Assembly (NCBI GenBank): GCA_003255745.1
Contig: QKYL01000198.1
Location: 1-40,738, forward strand
Source: Paracoccus saliphilus
GTDB lineage: Bacteria > Pseudomonadota > Alphaproteobacteria > Rhodobacterales > Rhodobacteraceae
Reading direction: 5' to 3'
DNA length: 40,738 nucleotides
In this document: positions 8,193-16,053 of the stretch, in pieces
How the letters are laid out: each line of letters opens with the position of its first letter
Position numbering within the stretch: position 1 is the first letter of the stretch
Notes under the pieces: generated by a model
What the model saw: the letters and a program-made list of their open reading frames with translations, nothing else
Databases searched by the model: none
Told to the model about the DNA's origin: nothing
Made by a program: the position numbers and the translations under genes

Positions 8193-8375
8193 ATATGTGG
8201 GTTTGGAGGCAATCCACGGTGGCACGTGCCAAACAGCAAACGTCCTGCCGGAGGTGCTGACAAGCTCCCGCTGCTCAACAGGGCGGCCATGAAGGAGTTT
8301 GTCGACCACACCAAGACGCTTGTGGGCGCGCTCGGATGGGATCTGTTCCGCGAGATGCGCGGCAGGGCAGCTTAA
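8193..8375 (+). pseudogene. Unrecognised coding remnant (61 codons, no start at its left edge)
   Basis: An open frame between IS630 debris and the DUF4357 remnant reads GFGGNPRWHVPNSKRPAGGA, then KEFVDHTKTLVGALGWDLFR, and ends EMRGRAA at a TAA (8373-8375). The only ATG, at 8289, would give 28 residues and has no clear ribosome site. The composition looks coding, but I do not recognise the family. It may be the tail of a gene cut by the IS630 copy. Confidence 0.3.
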
Positions 8376-8426
8376 CCGCTGGAGTAACTGACTACGACCG
8401 CAGACGATCCGAGCACGGTTTTTTTA

Positions 8427-8761
8427 GGGGGAAGGCTTCTCTGCGGAAATGATGATCTCTCAACCGGACGACTTTTCGTGAGGGCAGGTTCCAAGGCCCG
8501 CGCAGGTACTACGCCCACTATTCCAAGGGCACCCTCGCACTTTGGGAGACGCTTCTAAAATCGAGGGTCCTTCGTGCAGACGCCAGCACGTTGGTCTTCG
8601 CCAGCGACTACAGTTTCACATCAGCGTCTGCCACAGCTGCAACGGTCATCGGAGCCAGCGCGAACGGACGCATCCTGTGGAAGATTGCGGACGGACGATA
8701 CTACGCGGACTGGGAAGCGGAGGTCACGCCGCCCCAAGGCAAACCTGAGACGAATGGATGA
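8427..8761 (+). pseudogene. DUF4357-domain gene remnant, frameshifted
   Basis: One frame gives GNDDLSTGRLFVRAGSKARA. After a shift near 8495-8520 another frame continues YYAHYSKGTLALWETLLKSR, VFASDYSFTSASATAATVIG, ASANGRILWKI and GRYYADWEAE, stopping at 8759-8761. The segment S-x-SATAATVIGASANG followed by W is the DUF4357 core. DUF4357 usually ends GIY-YIG-type or plasmid- and phage-associated proteins. No start codon or N-terminal partner domain remains, so this is a decayed fragment of mobile-region cargo. Bases 8762-9029 to its right hold nothing I can identify. Confidence 0.6.
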
Positions 8762-9029
8762 AGCAGGGTTGGATCACGCTCCGCTTTGCATGCGATGGAG
8801 TTCGAGAGCGCATGCCGCGCAATAAGCTTTTAAGGTATATGAAATCATCGTATTATCCCGCTAGAATATACAGGCTTGGTTGACAGATCCAGAGAATAAC
8901 TGCTGTGAGAGACCAACTTCAGCAATGCTGGCACTTGGGCCGGTTGACAGCCCCACCCGCATAAACCCCGAACAACAACGGAAAAATCCAGCCGCCGCCG
9001 GATCGGGAGAACGCTTTCGTGGGGGCAAG

Positions 9030-9119
9030 TGGCGGAGAGGGTGGGATTCGAACCCACGGAACCCTTGCAGGCTCAACGGTTTTCGAGACCGCCCCGTTCG
9101 ACCACTCCGGCACCTCTCC
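9030..9119 (-). tRNA. tRNA-Ser (anticodon CGA)
   Basis: The minus strand folds as a class II tRNA. The acceptor arm is GGAGAGG with CCTCTCC, G is the discriminator, and CCA is encoded (plus 9030-9032). The anticodon loop is CTCGAAA, giving CGA for UCG codons. The T-loop region is GGTTCGAATCC and there is a long variable arm, as expected for serine. Its 3' end faces the IS-rich flank at lower coordinates. Confidence 0.95.
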
Positions 9120-9226
9120 GCGCTTTTGGGTGGTGAGGCGGGAATTAGATGGGCGGGGGTTGAAGCGCAAGGGGGTTTCAACGAAAAAAAGCGGGCTATC
9201 GAATTTTTCCACGAAAGGTGCGGGCG

Positions 9227-10162
9227 ATGCTGACGATTCTCGGTCTGGTGGGGGCGCTTGCCCTGCCCGCGACACCCTTTGCCCCTGCAGTATCGAACCC
9301 GATGCAGCCGCATCCTGATCGTCTGATGCGGATCGCGGCGGAGGTCGCGCCCAAGGGGGATCTTATGGCAGCGATCGTGACCGTGGCGGGACATGAGGCT
9401 CTGGACGAACGCATCTGGCAGAGACTGGATCTTGCAGGCATGATGCCGATCCTGCGCGACGAGGCGGTGCGCGAGGCGGGCCGGCTTGAGGAGGAGGGAC
9501 TTATCCAAGGCAACGGGCCGCCTTGGCCTGAAGTCGTTGCGCAGATCCACGACATCCGCCGGCTGGAGGAGATGTTCCGGATGGCGGTTGCGGAGGCCCT
9601 GCCGCGCGTCGACAACGAGCGCCTGGACCGGGGGCTGCGCTTTTACGAGCAGGGCCTGGGGCGGCGGCTTGTTGTGCTGGAAACCGACGCGCGGCGTGCG
9701 CTTTTGACCGAGGATACCGAAAACGAAGCCCGCCAGGCCTTTGAACGTGCACTGGACCAAGATGCCCCGCGCGCCGAGCAGATCCTGCGGCTGATCGACC
9801 GGGCCGATCTGGTCGCGCCGAACGTGGCAAGCGGCCTCAACGCCTCCTTGGCCTTTTCCCGCGGCTTTGCCGATGGCGGCGGCTTCGACATGCCGCTGAC
9901 GGACGAACAAGCCATGGCCGAGGCTTGGGCGCAGCAGGAGCAGATCGAGGTGGATGCGACCGAATGGTTGCAGGGCTTCCTGATGCCGGCCTATGCGCCG
10001 CTGACCGATGCCGAGATGGAAGCCTATATCGCCTATGCCAGTTCGCGCGAAGGTCAGGCGCTGGCACAGGTCCTGTTTGCAGCTTTCGACAAGGTGTTTG
10101 CACAAACCTCTTATGACATGGGTCTGGCGGCGGCCTTGCGCCTTCAGGGTCGTCAGTTGTGA
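9227..10162 (+). CDS. DUF2059-domain secreted protein
   Basis: A 311-residue protein. ATG 9227 fits an AAAGG eight bases upstream; a GTG at 9218 overlaps that site and is less likely. Residues 1-22 (MLTILGLVGALALPATPFAP) are a signal peptide, so it should be periplasmic. The rest is helical. The last 100 residues (FLMPAYAPLTDAEMEAYIAY and ASSREGQALAQVLFAAFDKV) match DUF2059, a family of unknown biochemical role. It overlaps the NUDIX gene by four bases (GTGA), which implies translational coupling. Confidence 0.75.
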   Translation: MLTILGLVGALALPATPFAPAVSNPMQPHPDRLMRIAAEVAPKGDLMAAIVTVAGHEALDERIWQRLDLAGMMPILRDEAVREAGRLEEEGLIQGNGPPWPEVVAQIHDIRRLEEMFRMAVAEALPRVDNERLDRGLRFYEQGLGRRLVVLETDARRALLTEDTENEARQAFERALDQDAPRAEQILRLIDRADLVAPNVASGLNASLAFSRGFADGGGFDMPLTDEQAMAEAWAQQEQIEVDATEWLQGFLMPAYAPLTDAEMEAYIAYASSREGQALAQVLFAAFDKVFAQTSYDMGLAAALRLQGRQL

Positions 10163-11235
10163 GGCTGGTCCTGACGGGGCCGATTGCCTCACCCCGGATG
10201 TTGCAGGTGCTGGGCTTGCAGGGGACTGCGGTCCAGCTTTGCGGGCGTCTTCTGGGGGGCGCACGGGCCGGTCTGGAACGTGACGGATGGCCCGGCCTTG
10301 CGCCGGGATCTGAGCCGCTGGTGGGGGTCGAGGTGACGGCCAACGGCGCCTTGGATCGCTATGCGGCAGTCATGGGGCTGCGGCCATTGGTCCATGACGG
10401 TTACCCGGTCATCGGTGTCGCACCCCAGCCTTGTGAAGCGCGCTGGTTCCCAGACGACATGCGGGACGCGTTGGCGGCCGAGATCGCGGCCCAGATCCTG
10501 GCGGCGCCTTTGGATGCGGGCGCCGATCACCTGGCTTGGCGCCTGCCCATGATGGGCATCTGGGCGGGCAGCCGGTTGCGGGCGCGATCCATGAATTGGT
10601 CGGGCGGCGGCGTAGTGGCCCGGCGCCCGACGGATGCGGTGACGATGTTACGCCGCAAGCAAACTTTTTCGGGCTTCTTTGCGGTCGAGGAACGCCAGCT
10701 GACCCATGCCCTGCACGCCGGCGGCGAAAGCCGGCCAATGACCCGCGAGGGGTTCATGATGGGCGATGCCGTTGTGGTGCTGCCCTGGGATCCGGTCCGT
10801 GACCGGGTAATGGTGATCGAGCAGTTCCGTTTTGCGCCCGCCCTGCGCGGCGATCCCCAGCCGTGGCTGCTGGAGCCCGTCGCGGGACGCATCGACGCGG
10901 GCGAGACGGTCGAGGAGGCCGCCCGCCGCGAGGCGCTGGAGGAGGCCGATCTGCATCTGGACCGCCTCGTGCCCTGCGTTCACGGCTATCCCAGTCCGGG
11001 TGCCGTTTGCGAGTTTCTGTACCAGTTCATCGGCATGGCGGACCTGCCTGACGGTTGCGCGGGCATCCACGGGCTGGACGGCGAGGCCGAGGATATCCGC
11101 GGGCACCTGATGCCCCGGGCCCAATTGTCGGCAATGGTCGATGCCGGGGCGATCACGAACGGACCGCTGGCTACGCTGTCGCTGTGGCTGGATAGATGGG
11201 CAGATCGGCTGCGGGCGGAACCAGCGGACCTGTAA
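10159..11235 (+). CDS. NUDIX hydrolase (ADP-ribose pyrophosphatase type) with N-terminal GGCT-like domain
   Basis: A 358-residue protein beginning with a GTG that overlaps the stop of the DUF2059 gene. The C-terminal half (about 195-350) is a NUDIX domain: the Nudix box at 243-265 runs GRIDAGETVEEAARREAL then EEADL, with the metal-binding REALEE core intact but Asp in place of the usual Gly near the end. Such enzymes split ADP-ribose or related nucleotide sugars into AMP and a sugar phosphate. The N-terminal 150 residues correspond to the gamma-glutamylcyclotransferase-like domain fused to NUDIX in Rhodobacterales, but its YGTLR-type motif is not visible, so that domain may be inactive. Confidence 0.8.
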   Translation: MRLVLTGPIASPRMLQVLGLQGTAVQLCGRLLGGARAGLERDGWPGLAPGSEPLVGVEVTANGALDRYAAVMGLRPLVHDGYPVIGVAPQPCEARWFPDDMRDALAAEIAAQILAAPLDAGADHLAWRLPMMGIWAGSRLRARSMNWSGGGVVARRPTDAVTMLRRKQTFSGFFAVEERQLTHALHAGGESRPMTREGFMMGDAVVVLPWDPVRDRVMVIEQFRFAPALRGDPQPWLLEPVAGRIDAGETVEEAARREALEEADLHLDRLVPCVHGYPSPGAVCEFLYQFIGMADLPDGCAGIHGLDGEAEDIRGHLMPRAQLSAMVDAGAITNGPLATLSLWLDRWADRLRAEPADL

Positions 11236-11343
11236 ACCCGTTGCCGCCCCACAGCCCCTGCGGGGTCGCGGGGTTGCCCCCCAACACCCTGCATGTGTAG
11301 GTATTCGGGACTGTGAACTCACCCGGAAAGAAGGTCGATCGCC

Positions 11344-12375
11344 ATGCGAATCTGTTCTGATCTGGCCGACGCGATCGGCAACACCCCGCTGATCCGCCTG
11401 AATCGCGCCAGCGACGAGACCGGCTGCGAAATCCTTGGCAAGGCCGAATTCATGAATCCTGGCCAGTCCGTCAAGGACCGCGCCGCGCTTTACATCATCA
11501 AGGACGCGGTGGCGCGCGGTGAACTGCGGCCTGGCGGAACCATCGTCGAGGGCACGGCCGGTAATACAGGCATCGGCCTTGCCCTGGTCGGCGCTTCGAT
11601 GGGCTTCAAGAGCGTCATCGTGATCCCCGAAACCCAAAGCCAGGAAAAGAAGGACATGCTGCGGCTGGCCGGTGCGATCCTGGTCGAGGTGCCCGCCGCG
11701 CCCTACAAGAATCCCAACAACTACGTCCGCTATTCCGGCCGCCTGGCTGCGGAACTGGCCAAGACCGAGCCGAATGGGGCCATCTGGGCCAACCAGTTCG
11801 ACAACACCGCAAATCGCCGCGCACATCTGGAAACAACAGGTCCCGAGATCTGGGACCAGACCGGCGGCAAGGTGAACGGCTTTGTCTGTGCCGTGGGTTC
11901 GGGCGGGACGCTGGCCGGCGTGGCCGATGCCTTGCAGCACCGGGGCGTCAGGATGGGGCTGGCCGATCCGGAAGGGGCGGCACTTCATTCTTTTTACACC
12001 ACCGGTGAATTCGACAGTCCCGGCAGCTCGATCACGGAAGGCATCGGGCAGGGCCGCATCACCGCGAACCTTGAAGGCTTCACCCCGGATTTCAGCTGGC
12101 GCATCTCGGACCAGGAGGCGCTGCCCGTCGTGTTCGACCTTCTGAAGGACGAGGGATTGTGCCTGGGCGGATCTTCGGGGATCAACGTAGCGGGGGCGAT
12201 CCGCATGGCCCGCGAAATGGGACCCGGTCACACCATCGTGACAATCCTGTGCGACTATGGCACCCGGTATCAGACAAAGCTGTTCAACCCGGAATTCTTG
12301 CGGGCCAAGGGCCTGCCGGTGCCCGAGTGGTTGACCAAGGCGCCGCCGCAGCTTCCCGAAGTCTTCGAGGGCTGA
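11344..12375 (+). CDS. cysK: Cysteine synthase family PLP enzyme (CysK-like)
   Basis: A 343-residue fold-type II PLP enzyme that would make cysteine from O-acetylserine and sulfide. The Schiff-base Lys44 lies in NPGQSVKDRAAL, and the phosphate-binding loop is VGSGGTLAG. The substrate loop reads GTAGNTG (70-76) where classical CysK has TSGNTG, so Ser is replaced by Ala72. This variant occurs in a distinct CysK-like clade, and substrate choice may differ. A GAAAGAAGG site precedes ATG 11344. The MscS gene starts eight bases after its stop, so the two are probably co-transcribed. The upstream 108 bases contain G/C-rich self-complementary runs but no riboswitch that I recognise. Confidence 0.85.
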   Translation: MRICSDLADAIGNTPLIRLNRASDETGCEILGKAEFMNPGQSVKDRAALYIIKDAVARGELRPGGTIVEGTAGNTGIGLALVGASMGFKSVIVIPETQSQEKKDMLRLAGAILVEVPAAPYKNPNNYVRYSGRLAAELAKTEPNGAIWANQFDNTANRRAHLETTGPEIWDQTGGKVNGFVCAVGSGGTLAGVADALQHRGVRMGLADPEGAALHSFYTTGEFDSPGSSITEGIGQGRITANLEGFTPDFSWRISDQEALPVVFDLLKDEGLCLGGSSGINVAGAIRMAREMGPGHTIVTILCDYGTRYQTKLFNPEFLRAKGLPVPEWLTKAPPQLPEVFEG

Positions 12376-12383
12376 CCTGATCC

Positions 12384-14855
12384 ATGCGTCATTTCATTGC
12401 CTGCCTGCTGGCCGTCCTGCTGGCAGTCACCGCTGTTCCCGTCATGGCTCAACAGGCCGAGGGACCGAACTATCAAACATGGGAACTGGTGGCCGAGCGG
12501 GCTGAGGGCCTGACCACCAGCGCCCAGGCCACGGACGAGGAACTGGCCCAGACGCGCGCCCGGATCGTCGAATGGCGTGACCGCCTTCAGGCCGGGCAGA
12601 ACGTGAATGCCGACCGCATTGCCACGCTGCGCAACCAGATCGAGGCGTTGGGTCCCGCGCCGGCCGAGGGCGAGACCGAGGATGCCGACGTGGCCGCGCG
12701 CCGGGCCGAGCTGAACCAGCAGCTGTCCACCGCCCAGGCCCCCCGGCTTGCCGCAACCGAAGCCGCCAGCCGCGCCAACTCCATCATCGCGCAGATCGAC
12801 GAGATCATGCGCCAGCGGCAGGCGCTGGAACTTGCCAAGCAATCTCCCTCGCCGCTGCTGCCGGGCAGCTGGGGGGACGCGGCCCGGGACGGCCTGACCC
12901 TGGTGGAGGGGGTCGCCGCCGAGATATCCGGCAGGGACGCCACGCCCGAGGCGTGGCAGAACCTGCGCGGGCAGATGCTGCTGGTCAGCTTCTACCTGGT
13001 CGCGGCGCTGCTGCTGCTGACCTATGGGCGGGCATGGATCGGCAGCCTGCCGTCGCGCCTTTCCGCACGCGCAACGGCGCATTCGCGGGCCGTTCTGGCC
13101 TTTGTTGTCTCGCTTGGGCAGATCGCCATTCCCATGGTGGGGATCTTCCTTGCCATCAGCGCGGTAAAGGCGACCGAACTGCCCGGCCCCTGGACGATGC
13201 CCTTCCTGAACGCCCTGCCGGTCGCGGGGGTGATCCTGTTCGGCGGCATCTGGCTGGCGCGGGCGCTGTTTCCGCGGACGGCCATCGCCTATACGTCGCT
13301 GCACATGGGCGAGGGGGCCCGTGTTTCGGCCGCCACGATGGTTCGCGCGCTGGCGCTGATCATGGCGGTGCACCACGTCCTGGCACGCGCCGTGCTGCCG
13401 TTGTCCGGCCTCTACGAGCAGGGCGAGGCGCAGGTCGGTCGCGTGCCCGTGCAGTTTTCGGAAGCCTCGGCAGGGGTCTGGCATCTGGTCCTGATCACGC
13501 TGGCGGCCTTGTGCATGGTGCGGCTTGGCAACATCCTGCGCCGCCTGACGCACGACGCCGTGACGCAGGACCTGTCCTATCGCCACTGGATCGTGGCCTG
13601 GGCCGGACAATTGACGCGCTTTCTGGCCCCGGCTGCGGTTGTGGTCACGGCCACCGGCTTTATCAACCTGGGCAACCTGATGGTCTGGCCCTGGCTTCTG
13701 TCGCTGGCGCTGGTCGGTCTGCTGATCCTTCTTCAGGACTTCATTGCCGACCTGTTCAACATGCTGCAGCGCGGGGCCGAGGGTGCCCGCGAAGGGCTGG
13801 CGCCGTTGCTGTCAGGCTTTGCGCTGGTGCTGCTGTCGGTGCCGCTGTTCCTGATCATCTGGGGCGCCACCCAGGAAGAGCTGGGGGAATACTGGCTGCG
13901 CTTCCGCACCGGGATCAGCCTGGGCGGCGTCAACCTGTCGCCGGGCGCCATCCTGACCTTCCTGATCATCTTCGCGATCGGCTATGTCCTGACGCGCGGT
14001 CTGCAGGGGGCGTTCCGGAACTCGATCCTGCCCAAGACCAAGCTGGATTCTGGGGGACAGAATGCCGTCGTTTCGGGGATCGGCTATATCGGGATCGTGC
14101 TGGCCGCGCTGATGGCGATCACGTCGGCGGGGATCGACCTGTCGGCCTTTGCCATCGTTGCGGGGGCGCTGTCGGTCGGCATCGGCTTTGGCTTGCAGAA
14201 CATCGTGTCGAACTTTGTCAGTGGCATCATCCTGCTGATCGAGCGTCCGGTCAGCGTTGGCGACTGGATCAGCGCCGGTGGCCAGCAGGGGATCGTCAAG
14301 CGGATTTCGGTCCGTTCGACGCAGGTCGAGACCTTTGACAAGACCGAGGTGATCGTCCCGAACAGCGACCTGATCAGCCAGCCTGTCATCAACTGGACGC
14401 GGCACAACAAGGTCGGCCGCATCATCATCCCCGTGGGCGTTGCCTATGGCAGCGACACCCGCAAGGTCGAGCGCATCCTGCGCGAACTGACCGAGGATCA
14501 TCCCCTGGTCTCGATCGACCCCGCACCGGCCATCCTGTTCCGGGGCCTCGGCGCGGACTCGCTGGACTTCGAGATCAGGGCCATCCTGGCCGATGTGGGA
14601 ACCGGGTTAAGCGTCACCTCGGACCTGCTGCACGAAATCGTCCGCCGCCTGTCGGACGAAGGGATCGAGATTCCTTTTGCGCAGCGCGACATCTGGCTGC
14701 GCAACCCCGAGGTCCTGCACGGCGCCCAACCCAAGGAAGACGCACCGCGCGAACCTGCTCCGCCTTTAAAGATCCCCGATCCGCGTCTGACCCGGGACGA
14801 AGGGTCGGGCGCGCCGGGGCTTCCAGACAGCGCAGGCGACAGCGAAGCTCGGTGA
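12384..14855 (+). CDS. MscS-family mechanosensitive channel with DUF3772 N-terminus
   Basis: An 823-residue inner membrane protein. Residues 1-22 are a signal peptide ending VMAQQA. A periplasmic helical DUF3772-type region follows (to about 200), then many membrane spans (about 195-560). The MscS core occupies about 560-770: the pore helix segment SAFAIVAGALSVGIGFGLQN with Gly/Ala packing, then NFVSGIILLIERPVSVGDWI and VIVPNSDLISQPVINW, the beta domain motif. It is longer than E. coli MscS (286) and resembles the large MscK/YbdG-like forms. It should release solutes upon hypo-osmotic stress. The C-terminal 60 residues are Pro-rich and likely disordered. Confidence 0.9.
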   Translation: MRHFIACLLAVLLAVTAVPVMAQQAEGPNYQTWELVAERAEGLTTSAQATDEELAQTRARIVEWRDRLQAGQNVNADRIATLRNQIEALGPAPAEGETEDADVAARRAELNQQLSTAQAPRLAATEAASRANSIIAQIDEIMRQRQALELAKQSPSPLLPGSWGDAARDGLTLVEGVAAEISGRDATPEAWQNLRGQMLLVSFYLVAALLLLTYGRAWIGSLPSRLSARATAHSRAVLAFVVSLGQIAIPMVGIFLAISAVKATELPGPWTMPFLNALPVAGVILFGGIWLARALFPRTAIAYTSLHMGEGARVSAATMVRALALIMAVHHVLARAVLPLSGLYEQGEAQVGRVPVQFSEASAGVWHLVLITLAALCMVRLGNILRRLTHDAVTQDLSYRHWIVAWAGQLTRFLAPAAVVVTATGFINLGNLMVWPWLLSLALVGLLILLQDFIADLFNMLQRGAEGAREGLAPLLSGFALVLLSVPLFLIIWGATQEELGEYWLRFRTGISLGGVNLSPGAILTFLIIFAIGYVLTRGLQGAFRNSILPKTKLDSGGQNAVVSGIGYIGIVLAALMAITSAGIDLSAFAIVAGALSVGIGFGLQNIVSNFVSGIILLIERPVSVGDWISAGGQQGIVKRISVRSTQVETFDKTEVIVPNSDLISQPVINWTRHNKVGRIIIPVGVAYGSDTRKVERILRELTEDHPLVSIDPAPAILFRGLGADSLDFEIRAILADVGTGLSVTSDLLHEIVRRLSDEGIEIPFAQRDIWLRNPEVLHGAQPKEDAPREPAPPLKIPDPRLTRDEGSGAPGLPDSAGDSEAR

Positions 14856-14861
14856 CAAAAG

Positions 14862-14885
14862 GCGCGTCCCCGGTTGGGGATGCGC
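14862..14885 (-). terminator. Hairpin between converging MscS and AI-2E genes
   Basis: A 10-pair stem (GCGCGTCCCC with GGGGATGCGC, one G-U pair) with a GGTT loop lies between the two stop codons. On the minus strand it is followed by CTTTTG, so it best serves the AI-2E gene. On the plus strand no T-run follows. Confidence 0.6.
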
Positions 14886-14899
14886 TGCACGTCTTCGCG

Positions 14900-16003
14900 T
14901 CAGGCTGCCATTTGCGCATCGTCGGGATCTTCGCTGCCATCATCGGGAAGCCCCTCGCGCGACAGCATCACCGCTGCGGGACGTAACCACGGGATATGCG
15001 CACAAACGATCATCAGCGCGACCATGATCGGCACCGCCAGGAACATCCCCGGCACCCCCCAGACCGCCCCCCAGAAGGCCAGCGACAGGATGATGCCAAA
15101 GCTGGACAGGCGCAGCGTCTGGCCCAGCAGCATCGGATCCAGGATGTTGCCGATGACAAATTGAACCACTGTTATCGCGATGCCGATGACCACGGTCAGG
15201 GTGGTGTCGCCGGTCAGAACAAAGACCAGGATCGTGCTGATCACCGTTGCCACGATCGAGCCGACCGACGGAACAAAGTTCAGAACGAAGGTCAGGATGG
15301 CCACGGCGGTCGCAAGTTCCAGCCCCGCGATGTTGAAGATCCCCCAGACCAGACCCGAGGTGACGGCACTGACGCCGGTCTTCACCACCAGATACCGGTT
15401 CACCCGGTGCATGATCGAGGCGATGATCCGGCGCACCTGCACCGCACGTTCGGCATCGCCGGTCAGCCGTTCCACCTTGACCGGAAACCAGACCTGTTCG
15501 GCGAACATGAAGCCCACGAAAAGGATCACCAGCACGCTGCCCGACAGGATGCCTGAGGCTTGTCCCGCCAGCGACCTGATCCATCCGGTGATGTTGAAGT
15601 TCGTCAGCGCGGTGATGATGCGCTCCTGCGCCTCGGCGCCAAGCCGTTCGGTCAGGACGGGCAGGGCGGCCTGCGCCTGTTCGGCATAGCTGATGGCCAG
15701 GAACACGATCTCGTTGACCTGCGCCAGGATCGTGGTCGAGATCCACAGCAGCCCAAGCGCGATGCCGATCAGCGCCAGGGTTGTCGCCAGCCAGTTCGGA
15801 ACCTTGAGCCGGGTCGAGATCGCGTGGATCGCATCCGATGTCAGAGAAAACAGGATGATCGCGATCGCCAGCGAAATCAGGATGAAGCGTGCCTGCACCA
15901 GCATGAACATCAGCAGAGAAAACGCGATGATCCCCAGAAAGCCGGTCTGCAACCGCTCGCGCAGGACCGAGTCGTTTGTTTGCTCCAAGTCTGCACTCCG
16001 CAA
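14900..16003 (-). CDS. AI-2E family transporter (YhhT/TqsA-type permease)
   Basis: A 367-residue membrane protein with about eight spans: two in GFLGIIAFSLLMFMLVQARF and ILISLAIAIILFSL, and others in LATTLALIGIALGLLWIST and the C-terminal third. The family motifs VLNFVPSVGSIVATVIS and GNILDPMLLGQTLRLSSFGI are present. TqsA in E. coli affects export of autoinducer-2, but most members move unknown solutes or ions. It lies 50 bases after gyrA, behind a clear terminator, so it probably has its own promoter. Confidence 0.88.
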   Translation of the reverse strand: MRSADLEQTNDSVLRERLQTGFLGIIAFSLLMFMLVQARFILISLAIAIILFSLTSDAIHAISTRLKVPNWLATTLALIGIALGLLWISTTILAQVNEIVFLAISYAEQAQAALPVLTERLGAEAQERIITALTNFNITGWIRSLAGQASGILSGSVLVILFVGFMFAEQVWFPVKVERLTGDAERAVQVRRIIASIMHRVNRYLVVKTGVSAVTSGLVWGIFNIAGLELATAVAILTFVLNFVPSVGSIVATVISTILVFVLTGDTTLTVVIGIAITVVQFVIGNILDPMLLGQTLRLSSFGIILSLAFWGAVWGVPGMFLAVPIMVALMIVCAHIPWLRPAAVMLSREGLPDDGSEDPDDAQMAA

Positions 16004-16011
16004 GCAGGTGG

Positions 16012-16044
16012 AAAAAACCCGGTCCTGCGTCGCAGGGCCGGGTT
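16012..16044 (-). terminator. Rho-independent terminator of gyrA
   Basis: On the minus strand, nine bases past the gyrA stop, AACCCGGCCCTGC and GCAGGACCGGGTT form a 13-position stem with one mismatch. It is followed directly by TTTTTT. This is the strongest terminator in the window. Confidence 0.85.
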
Positions 16045-16053
16045 ATGATGGTG

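Noticed and set aside
1..8880. Search for a copy of the tRNA-Ser 3' end as an attachment repeat
   Set aside because: No repeat of the terminal tRNA bases was noticed in this flank by eye, so no att site is claimed.
10648..12231. A 527-codon minus-strand frame across the NUDIX and cysK genes
   Set aside because: It runs antisense to two genes with clear catalytic motifs and shows no domain of its own.
12270..13610. A 446-codon minus-strand frame across the end of cysK and start of the MscS gene
   Set aside because: Antisense to well supported genes; sequence is Gly/Gln/Arg-rich with no motifs.
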